Assembly (NCBI GenBank): GCA_028565635.1
Contig: JAOXYB010018639.1
Coordinates: 1-18,181, forward strand
Length of the DNA stretch: 18,181 nt
Direction of reading: 5' to 3'
DNA from: Phoronis ovalis
Taxonomy: Eukaryota > Phoronida > Phoronidae
Made by a program: the position numbers and the translations under genes. The notes beneath the pieces were generated by a model. It was given only the letters and a program-made list of their open reading frames with translations. It did not search any database and was not told where the DNA came from. Positions 1 through 9,100 of this stretch are shown one piece after another. Numbering within the stretch: position 1 is the first letter of the stretch; each line of letters starts with the position of its first letter.

Positions 1-33
1 TATGTGTGTGTGTGTGTATGTGTGTGTGTATCG
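1..33. repeat. TG/CA dinucleotide microsatellite
   Basis: Two runs of TG separated by a TATG interruption, cut by the window edge. This is an ordinary simple repeat, probably length-polymorphic. Confidence 0.9.
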
Positions 34-600
34 CTAAAACGATTAATTTATTAATACTACTGTTATAAATGAAGAAATATTGAGTAAAATTTTTAACTAA
101 TACTATATCACATTAACCTTTCATTATTCCTATTTTAGCCTGTAGCCAAGCTATATACGTAGATCTGAAAAAGACATGGTAGCTAAATATATCCTGATCA
201 ACAGTATAGCTGAGCATCAAAAAAATGTATTTTGAACTCTATATATGATTGTGGAAAAGAATATATATTTATCTAGCCTGCATAAATGTGAATGAAATTG
301 AATGTTTAAAAATTGTTGTTTTTTTTAAACTATTTAAATATCCTCACAAGACATTAAAAGTTCATTTTTTGTAGTAGTAGCTTTGAATTGCAGCCTCTGG
401 CTTCCGATATTTAGTCATTGGTTTATTAATCAGTGCCTTTGCACGCTTGAAAATATGAATTAGTCGGGAGTAGTTCGTTATTTAATTAAAAACTCTGTTA
501 GCAGTTGGTTATGTCGTGGTTTTTTCAAGTTTGGAAAATTTTACATAAAATTGAACGGCTGTCAAATATCATCTACGAATTAATAACAAAGCTGTACTAC
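34..600. other. A+T-rich DNA, probably intron 1 of the DEG/ENaC gene
   Basis: This stretch lies 3' of the DEG/ENaC first exon on the minus strand, so it should be intron. I looked on the minus strand for a phase-2-compatible exon carrying a first transmembrane helix. The acceptor-like sites I tried open onto stops within a few codons. I see no coding sequence here. Confidence 0.5.
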
Positions 601-719
601 CTTCGGAGCAGAGCAACATGTTTCCCTCCAATGTATCTCACGCCATGAATTGTTGTTACTTCACTGAATTCAACCCAAAGTTCCTTTAGCTTGTCGCCTT
701 TGCTCGCCATTTTTACCAT
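601..719 (-). CDS. DEG/ENaC (ASIC-like) sodium channel, first coding exon, partial
   Basis: Read on the minus strand from the ATG at 719, the exon gives 39 codons plus two bases (MVKMASKGDKLKELWVEF, then SEVTTIHGVRYI, then GGKHVALLR). It ends at a CGAAG|GTAGTA donor at 601/600, phase 2. The F-S-E-x-TT-I-HG-x-x-Y-I block is the hallmark N-terminal cytoplasmic motif of degenerin/epithelial/acid-sensing sodium channels; its His-Gly pair is known in that family to control gating, and the first transmembrane helix normally follows within about 20-30 residues. An in-frame TAG lies three codons before the ATG, so translation starts here or at the second ATG (710), whose AAAATGGCG context is stronger. 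The helix, the cysteine-rich ectodomain and the pore must lie beyond the left edge. Which subfamily (ASIC, FaNaC, degenerin) cannot be told from this exon. Confidence 0.85.
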
Positions 720-1305
720 GAGCAACTATAACTATAGCACCTTTCGCAAATTCTTTCCACTGTATTTCAAATTAACTTACATAATATGTATACCAATGAA
801 ACGCCCGAAGAAAAAGGTGTAAATGACTAACTGTTAGCCTGTCGTCTACAACTACTGGCAACTCTCTGACACTTAAAAGTGAAAAAAATGAATTTTAGAG
901 GCCTCGAGGTACGCTAGCTGTATCTAAATGGTCGATTGATATATAATTGATATACAATTTATCATATGTAATTGACATATAAGTTATCATCATATTATTC
1001 ATAATGTATTATCAAATTCTTAATTTAGGAGGAACATCATATTCTATATAGAAAACTGTTATATCGAATTGTCGTAAAGAATATGCGCAGATGAAAAAAC
1101 AGATCAGATTGATGGAAAAATATACACATATAAAACCACAATAAAGTTATTCATTTTGGTAGTTGTATTCAAAATGACCAGTCATAACAATTGTGATCCA
1201 GCATGTTCCTAATGAAGAAAATTAAGTGCAGCAAGCTAAATATTAAATACTCAAAGAAATATGATAATTTGGGAGATCATGAAATGAAAATTTTACAATG
1301 TGTTA
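720..1305. other. A+T-rich sequence upstream of the DEG/ENaC exon
   Basis: This should hold the promoter and 5' UTR of the DEG/ENaC gene, but I cannot place a TATA box or transcription start with confidence. A short CTATAACTATAG-type sequence at about 724-737 touches the exon's 5' side and resembles one in an intron at about 6688-6704. No other coding sequence is seen. Confidence 0.4.
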
Positions 1306-1585
1306 CTAATTAACAAAATTACTATTAACAACGATGAACACTGTGTTTGACAAATGTTTTCTAATATAGGTTTTGAAAATATTAACTGCGGCTGATGATT
1401 GTAGTGCTTCAGGTAACTCATTACATGCCTTAGTCACTGTACATGAAACACTTGGAACCATGGCCCGTGACACGTTGAACATAGATATCACTAACACTAT
1501 GGCGCGTTAGAGTTGTGCACAACACTGTTTGTTTCCAAACATTGTCCCAAATATAATGAAGCAAGACCATTTTGAATTTTATTCT
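1306..1585 (-). mobile_element. Decayed non-LTR retrotransposon (LINE), RT C-terminal remnant
   Basis: On the minus strand three frames, read in succession, match the region after the reverse-transcriptase fingers of LINE ORF2 proteins. About 1580-1510 reads KIQNGLASLYLGQCLE (family pattern: hK.lnglaP.YL). About 1510-1440 reads RHSVSDIYVQRV (family pattern: R.SSDI.VPRV). About 1430-1340 reads KACNELPEALQSSAAVNIFK (family pattern: WNeLPe.lrss.svn.FKt.Lk.hL), followed by a stop at 1306. Each block is open only over its own stretch, so the copy has at least two frameshifts and is dead. The catalytic YADD region is absent. The family patterns are from general knowledge of LINE RT C-termini; the clade is not assigned. 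Confidence 0.75.
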
Positions 1586-2187
1586 TTTACAAGAGTGGCT
1601 TTAGTCTGTTTTGTACATTGTATTTGCGGTATCTATACAGAAATTTGAGTTTAAATAATGTTTTCTTCATGACTGAGCCTACATGGGTTAGAAGATAACA
1701 AAAGTGATATTATTGAATTCTTGTACGAATAATACTGTTATTTGTCTCCCCGGAATTTCAATTTTGTTCAGATATACAGATTAATTTAAAAGCTAGCTAC
1801 TTTATACATCAGGCAAATTAAACAAAACATCTGCTTTGAATGCTATTCAACTTTCAGTATACTTTGCCGGCAAAAGCATTTTCATGTTTTTTTTTCAAGA
1901 TAAGAGTAATATATAAATAAATTGAATTATACAAAATCATACACACATAACCGATAATGCCACTATCACAATAGATTGGTCATATATTTAGTTTCAGAAC
2001 ATTCATTTGGCAATTTCCGTAAAGATGTTTTTCTTATATCTTTTAACTGAAAAAAGGCGATTAGGTAAAAAATAATTTTACTGATATCCTACCAAGCACG
2101 CATTCTTCGATATTGGAATACACAAATTCCTTTTAACATTTATTCAACGTACTTGTTAATGTTTGGCCCTTGATAATATCAATCAAA

Positions 2188-2467
2188 TACTGAAATTGAT
2201 ACCAAATAACTAGTTAGTTCTAATTGTATAAATAATTTGTGCTTCGCATTATATGGACATATTTATGGCAAAACATTGAATTTCTCTACCCGGAATGATG
2301 TATTATTATTTTAGTAATGTAGTCGCTTTCTTATTTACTTTAACTGATTGCATTTCACTTGTAGCTAAGTTACTGAATTTGATACAGTAAATATATTAAC
2401 TACTGTAATTTGTTTGTAATGAAGAAAAAATAGTTTGTAATTAGTTGCTGAATTTGATACGGTAAAA
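2188..2467. repeat. Short diverged direct repeats (GAATTTGATAC family)
   Basis: The segments at 2362-2391 and 2438-2467 share TGAATTTGATAC followed by GTAAA, with few differences over about 30 bases. A weaker third relative (ACTGAAATTGATACC) starts near 2190. The spacing is uneven, so this is a local duplication rather than a satellite. No function is inferred. Confidence 0.5.
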
Positions 2468-3189
2468 TTAGCAGTGGTTTACTGCAATCGTTCAGAGTTA
2501 CTTCATTAATCACACATTAAAATTAATGCCTCGTATTTAATTGTCAGTGGAATTTATATATTTTAAAGCAAAATAAATAAAAAACATTACAATAATTGCA
2601 ATGGGTCGTTGGCAAGTTGTGATGTGATACATAACTCAGTTGCTCTACCTGTAATGAATCTGACATTTAACAATAAATAGTGCTTAAACCCAATACTGTT
2701 TTGACAAAAGCGTATTCAGATACTGAACATCTTTAAAAACATTAATTTTTGCAAAGGAGTTTTAATTTTCATCTCTACCAGATACTATTTTTTTGTATTT
2801 TATTATTGTAGAATTTATTCCCAATACACCAATTTATAAGATATTCCGTTGTCTGTTTAAAACTGCTCTAAATTGATAAATATATAAATTGCTATTTAAA
2901 AGCGCTGTCATGCATATTTTATGATATATTTTTAACAAATTTGCGTGGGACAATATTTACTTTACAAACTTCGTTTTAATCGTGTTGTGCATAAACCTTT
3001 TATATAAACTGGGATTGCCATCTAAGATCTTAGTGTATTAGAAATGTGAGAGGATTTTGCCCATAAATACATGTAACTTTATGTAATAATGGTTTTCATG
3101 TTTAAAAATTCCATCGAAACGTCAGGCAAGATAATAACAAGATTTATAATCAATGACGTGGATGAGGAATATAACTGTGTACTTATATA

Positions 3190-3288
3190 ATTTTTAGAAA
3201 GAGGTCAATCAAGAAAAAACGTCTTTTTCATCTTACTCCTCGCCTCTGGATTTATCAAACTGTCTGCCTTATTTCCTTTCTAAAAATG
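3190..3288. repeat. 12-bp inverted repeat flanking about 75 bp
   Basis: ATTTTTAGAAAG at 3190-3201 is matched exactly by its reverse complement CTTTCTAAAAAT at 3277-3288. The enclosed segment is less A+T-rich than its surroundings. It could be the ends of a very short MITE-like element, or chance in A+T-rich DNA. No target-site duplication is obvious. Confidence 0.35.
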
Positions 3289-4599
3289 TTTTCTAGTAAC
3301 TGCATGAAACTAATAAAACTGGACAGTGATTGTGTTGTATTTCCACACTTTTCATTGTTGATATAATTGCAAAAAATGACTTAGTACAACTATAATGCTT
3401 GTATACTTTATTTACAGATAGAAGATACTGAATCATCCATAAATAACTAGTTATTACAATGATCTAACAGAGCTGCTGTGCACTACAATAACAAGAAACC
3501 AAATAATAGAAAATGTAACAAGTTCTATAATAATGAAAGTTTGTCTTATGTACCTACTGTTAATAATTTACGCACAGATCTACATTACAGAATAGTACCA
3601 TATACTAAGTTTCAAAATTTCAAAATGCACTTTTAAATAGAATTGAAGGCGAGATTTAAAAATGTTTAAAGGTGATGAACGTACTGAGGTAAAGAGTTCC
3701 GTAGTCTAGGGGTGATAACTGCAATATATATGTCTATATAAAAACGTATCAGTGGTTCGTAGAGTAGCTGCTAAAAATGAATCTCACCGACAAACTTGAG
3801 CGTATCCTTACAACTGGCTATTTTTGGTGAAAATAATTTTAATATGTATATACAACAGACGTATAACTTGGGCTCCAATTTTTAAATAACATTCGAATAT
3901 GTTAACACGTAGAGATTAATGGACATTAAAATGCATCCTTTATTACCCGGGATATTGGCCCGGTTCTCACCTGTGTTTATATAATACTAATGAAAACGAA
4001 AAGTATACGGTGTTAATAAAAATTATGTTAAAAATTACACAAACAGGACAGAACGCTAAAGTCAAAATGTACAATTTACATGCTTGGAAGTAAATGAGAT
4101 GAGCTTGAGCAAAATAAACTATCCTATACATTTATTTTTCATTGGTTTTTATCATTCAATTGCCTGCCATAACACATTTTAATATCAGTCATTAACATTA
4201 TATTTATAAAAATGTATAATTATTTATATATTAGTTAATATTGAATTGGTTCTACAAGGTTAATAATAATAAAAAACAAAACAAATGTTAATAAAAATAT
4301 TAAAAAAGTACCTTGCTACCTTTATATTTTATTTAAATGTTATATTATGCTTCCGTCAAAACCTGAAAACCAGGATCAATCCAGCTGCATCGTTTTACAA
4401 CAGAAATCAATACTGTGCTTAAGTGGCGAGTATGTTATTTAAACAAATACAAGTCAATGTAAGTCGAAAGAATATAACAAAATGTTATTTATTTTTTCTT
4501 TCAGAAGATGATGTGACCTGCACAGTTGCCATTAAGGGTGCAAATGTTAAATAATTGAACGTAAAATACCGTCAATGAAAGTCGTATCTTTTTAACATA

Positions 4600-5520
4600 G
4601 CCAAATCTCAAAAGTTTGAGGCAACATTTGCAAGTTAGATAAGTAATGGTTATTTCTGGAAAGTTTCAACATTTATAAATTGCGAGCTAAAGGCTTATAC
4701 TTTTGTAATCTCCAACTAATTAGCTTATTAACCCAAATGTGCCTTACTCCGGATTGCATGACAATTTACAAGAAATTAAATTAAGTGCATAGCTGTGGCA
4801 CCTGCTCAGGGATTTTCCCTCTTCATTCGGTATTTTTAACCACTATATGTTATTCATTCGGTAGTTTAGAAATATAATTTTATTTACACCTTTAGCAATG
4901 GCGTGCTTTCAAAACCAAAACTTAAAAATTTAAGACACTATTCTGTAACGGCACCCACTCAGAGATCATTTCTCCCTCGTGGGAGTTTTCCCCTCTTCAT
5001 TTGGTCTTCTCAGCCACTACATGTACCTCGGGCATTCAGTAGTTGAGCTTACAATTATGTCCCCCCCCCCTCAAGGGCGAGCTTGCACGTCGTTTTCCGC
5101 CTGTTAGTGATCCATATCATATAAAATATTATCAACAAAATTTTGAACAGTTATATTATTTGAACCAAGTCAAACTTCTAAAGTTTAAGACACTGTTTTG
5201 ATGCTGTATATTTAACGTTTGTTTTTGTAAAGTTTAGGGTCTTTTAGATTAAGAAGTTTAAGGTTTTGCATTTTCTCAAAAATAACTTATTAACCCAAAT
5301 GTGCATCTCTCCAGGAGTCCAGGTCACATGATCTTTTCACTAGGAACTAAATTACTATGCCCTACGTGCATACCTGTGGCATCCGCTCAGAGATCATTCC
5401 TCCCTCATGGGAGTTCTCACTCCTCATTCAGTGTTTTAGCCACCATCTCATTCATTCAAAAAGCTTTGTTAGTGGGTATGTAACTTACTATGTCCCCTCA
5501 TTCAGCACACAATGACAAGC
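4600..5520. repeat. Three diverged tandem copies of a roughly 250-350 bp repeat
   Basis: Blocks recur in the same order. Block (a), AAGTTTAAGACAC-like, is at about 4609-4635 (weak), 4917-4942 and 5168-5195. Block (b), CTTATTAACCCAAATGTGC, is at about 4724 and 5287. Block (c), CACTCAGAGATCATT followed by a CTCCCTCxTGGGAG stretch, is at about 4800 (degenerate), 4956 and 5385. Block (d), CCTCTTCATTCGGT-like, is at about 4819, 4993 and 5422. Block (b) is missing from the middle copy, so copies differ by internal deletion. A C10 run lies at 5061-5070. The 3' end of the minus-strand receptor gene may run into this repeat. The element type is not known to me. Confidence 0.6.
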
Positions 5521-5922
5521 TTCAACTCTTACTTTTACAACAGTTGCTGATCCAGGTTACACTAGACCATTGCAATCATTGTTAGTTTTTTTTATATATT
5601 CCGCACATTTAAGTATTTTCATGCACTTTTTTACTACATTGTTTAGCTAAGTGACTTGATTTTGTAATCCATTACACTTATATTATTTTTCTGCCGCCTC
5701 TTCTCTGCACATTCTTCCACCCATATGTTTCTAAGTTTACTATTTCATTTCCCTGTTAAATACTTATAGTTTGATTGAATTGTGAACAAGTTTTGCTTAA
5801 CGATGCTTCCCACCTGGATTTACTGAACCAGATAACACTTTTCTTTCTTGAATGTTCTTTGAGACCCGATATTATAATTATAATTACTAAGGCCCGGGTG
5901 TAGGTAACCATTCATTTCTGCT
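5521..5922 (-). other. 3' UTR / downstream flank of the SEA-CCP receptor gene
   Basis: This lies just after the TAG stop on the minus strand. I see no canonical AATAAA signal close to the stop (it would read TTTATT on the plus strand); the nearest I noticed is about 1 kb downstream, near 4879-4884, inside the repeat region. Weaker AATATA variants occur near 5590-5690. The 3' end is therefore not placed. Confidence 0.4.
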
Positions 5923-6132
5923 CTAATACAGACCATACGGATTGTATCCCTTTGGAAATTGGTCGTGTCCAGTTTTCCGTAATACGGCTCTAGGAATACA
6001 ATCATTGAAACTGTCTCCGTACGTAGGTACCGGTGCACGAGATCTTGGGTTTTGTCTCGGTAAAGAATCTACAAACACCTGGTTAAGATAACTGACATCA
6101 CTGCTGCCATCGGTACTACTGCTATCTAAAAG
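5923..6132 (-). CDS. Receptor exon 9: cytoplasmic tail and stop
   Basis: The acceptor is a TTTTTTTTTAG tract at 6133 and the reading is phase 0. It encodes 69 residues and a TAG (5925-5923). The start is Ser/Asp-rich (LLDSSSTDGSSDVS), then Y409-L-N-Q, a basic/proline patch (PRQNPRSRAPVPTYG), and an aromatic end (GYNPYGLY). pY-x-N is the Grb2-type SH2 preference and Y-x-x-Q the STAT3-type, so Y409 may be a docking site; that is motif inference only. No catalytic domain is present. A second acceptor-like AG lies seven bases into the exon but would shift the frame. Confidence 0.88.
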   Translation of the reverse strand, partial: LLDSSSTDGSSDVSYLNQVFVDSLPRQNPRSRAPVPTYGDSFNDCIPRAVLRKTGHDQFPKGYNPYGLY

Positions 6133-9100
6133 CTAAAAAAAAATATTGTATAAAGCTCATGAAATTAATTTTCTCCAGAGACCCACTGCAAAAATGGAGA
6201 TCCGTGACATTTCACAAGTTGTAACTCATCAACTGTCTTAGCCACTTCATGATATCAGTAGATATAATTATAATTTTGCATTAAATCAAACTACGAATTT
6301 CGAAGTCTTTTGTTGCATACGAGAATTCATCAAATGTGATTTACCAAAGTTTAGGAAGCAATTATTCTGTGTTAGAATTAAAAAGTGATAGCAAGCATTC
6401 AATGAATGAAACAGTTAATTACCTCTTTCTGGTTTGACTTTCTAATGTAATCATAACATTTGTATCCGAAGAAAATTGTTAATGCAACGAATAGTACTGC
6501 AGTCACAACAATGACAACGATCTGGTACACGGGAAGTGTTGTGGAAGCTGTAAAATGAAATAACTAACTGTCGTAGCTTTGATTTGGAACATTATTCATT
6601 ATCTTTCCCAAATTATCATTCGGTCTTTGATTTCTCTTGAGACCAACCGCTTTCAAACTTTTGATTGCATGCTTAACAGTTTAAATGACTATAGTTATAG
6701 TTATAATTATTCAATCAGCTTCTATTGTTATATTTGACGATCGCGCTAAAGCGAGGTCTACCTCACACGTGGCAAAAAACAAATATTTTTCCGATAAAGC
6801 GTTTACTCAAATGATCTTTGATCACTGTCGCTACAACACTCTGGTTACAAGTACTGGAAGTTGAACGCACTGACCGTTTATATTCTACACCAGCACTGGC
6901 CAAAATGCAAAGTATATCGTTGGTTTTCTAACCACAACTTCTGCGGGATAATAGCTTAACCTACAATTATGAATGATTTTTTAAAATTTATCAAAAATTA
7001 ACATACCTATACAAGTTGGTGCATCTTCCCATGTACCATCGTTTTGGCACGATATAGTTGAATTACCAGATAACGTAAAATCAGTGTCACACGTGTAATA
7101 TGCAGTAGAACCAAGGTTAGTTGTACTAAAATCTATGATGCTATCAGCTATAACTGGTGGCCTATCACAGTCATATCCCGGAGAAAAGTCTAAAACCAAA
7201 AACGTTTATTTTATACGTGCACTAGATTGTCTGTGTTAGCCTATTTTCTGCACGGTATTATACAGGATGAAAAAGGTTCTTTATGAAAGGAATAAGACAA
7301 GACTAGCTTCTATAGCTGGTGCAACTACATTCTGCCCTATAATGGTATAATAGCATGCATACAAAGGTGTGGTAGGAAATATCATGAGGATGAGTCAACA
7401 CTGCTGTTTTCCAAGTCAGAACCGTAATAGGTAGCAAAACGTACGTGGTGAGCTAAATTACGAAGATACAAAACTATACTTGTAGTGACATCTATTAATA
7501 GAAGCCGTAACAGCCTGTATAACAGGTTTAATCTAAAATTGAAAGTAGCTGAACACTATAGCGCTTACACCTGCTTCTAATTTCATAATTCGATTTAATC
7601 TATAATTCTATTAAAAATTGGTATTAAGCACGTTATTTAAATGTTCGATGATAAAATAGATGTATTTGTAACCAGTACAATTGACGTAGTGTACCACAAG
7701 GTTAGGAAATTAAAGTGCTACTATATCAACTCTATGGACCCCTTTTGTACTTGCACAAGTCTAAATAAGATTTTATTTAAAATGATATCATAATATACTT
7801 AAACAAATCGACTATGGAAACAAGTATCTCCATTGTAGAAATTATGATACACAAAAGATACACTAAGTAATCAGGTTTACTCAGAACAAAAAATCTGACG
7901 TATAGATCTTCTCCTGGGTATTTCGGACTTCAAATTTCGTCATCTCTGAATGGTCAGTACAGTAATATGTCCCTTTCTACACAAAACAGTTCCTTCTTCC
8001 AAAACGAAAATTTCTAATATTTTCTTTTCCTCCGCTTATTTATCCTATTAATTACTGTTAATGATAATAGTAATTTATTGTATTAGAACAAAAAACATAC
8101 CTTCAAGTGTAGTAACCGTAGTTGCAGAGGCTGTTTTGTTATGAAACCCTATGTCGACTTGGATATCAGAATCAATTTGCAAATCTGCTAGAATACTGTC
8201 ATTTGTCATTACTGCGATATTGATAGTGTCATTGAGGAGTTGTTGTGTCTGTACAGCTTTCACGTTGGTATTTATGGATACATCCATGTCCACCAAAACG
8301 CTGCCACGTCGAAATCCTATCACAATAGCATATAGGAACCCAGGTATATTTACAAAAAGTGCAGTCATCTACAAGCAAATACAAATTGTATAGCAAATAA
8401 GAAATCGTGGTTGGCTATTGAATAACGTGTTGATGCAATATGTGATGGAACCGTTGGAAAGTAGTATTTACTTGCTAGCGTCTTCATATGTTTAGTATGC
8501 CACCTGGTAAGTATCAGATTCCAAAAAATATCAAACCCAATATTAAGCTATATTTACACAAGGACTTTATTAACTAGTTCCAAACAAGTTAAAAATTAAC
8601 CTGTTCAAAACCGGTTAAAATGTGTCCATATTTCGTAGTGTAGACACACCTAAGTCAACTCAAGCGCTGTAGCTCACAATACTTAACGATTTAACTCTAT
8701 CCGGCTTATTTTAATCGACTTCGATCTGGTTTGATAAACACAATGTGAATACAGCTTTAGACCGCAAAGCTGATAGGCCATTCACTATACATTTTAATTT
8801 GAAAATGTCTTTCTCTTTGTTACTTTTCAGCTTGTATGTGACGCTCTAAAAGAGTAATTGTATATAGTTCTCTTTGATATGGTGTGAATGCTTACCCTCT
8901 TTTCAATATTCAGTTTCAGAATTAAAAACGTAGAACTGGTAGCGTCATTCAAGTCATTTTCAAAAACTAAGTTGGTTATTCTCATAGAAAAGCTGTGTTC
9001 CTGTGCAACTTTACGTACGGCTGAAAACAAAATTGTAATTAAAAATGGAAATGCTATCAATGAAGCCAAGCGCTTTTACATTCATTGGGATGTTCTGCAC

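Larger units (their letters stand above)
1586..4594. other. Long A+T-rich intergenic stretch
   Basis: About 3 kb with no convincing exon on either strand. It contains a short direct-repeat family around GAATTTGATAC (about 2188, 2371 and 2447) and a 12-bp inverted repeat (3190-3201 and 3277-3288). A strong-looking acceptor at 4504 is followed by only 16 open codons and has no matching partner exon. Confidence 0.5.

Noticed and set aside
138-176. Plus-strand CSQAIYVDLKKTW after a TATTTTAG acceptor, reminiscent of a discoidin/fucolectin strand
   Set aside because: Only 13 codons before TAG, the donor is poor, and no neighbouring exon of that type was seen.
4347-4554. Possible two-exon plus-strand gene: an ATG frame ending in a GTATGT donor at 4429/4430 and a very strong acceptor at 4504 followed by GATGATGTGACCTGC
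   Set aside because: The first piece ends in phase 2 while the second is open only in phase 1; the correct join reaches TGA after two codons.
5301-5483. 60-codon plus-strand frame (MHLSRSPGHM...)
   Set aside because: It lies within the third copy of the tandem repeat; the corresponding frames are broken in the other copies.
7900-7990. Minus-strand stretch KGTYYCTDHSEM after an AG, resembling an immunoglobulin or zinc-binding fragment
   Set aside because: It sits in receptor intron 6 but is out of phase with the 1-1 requirement; the phase-1 reading stops within eight codons, and no donor follows in a usable place.
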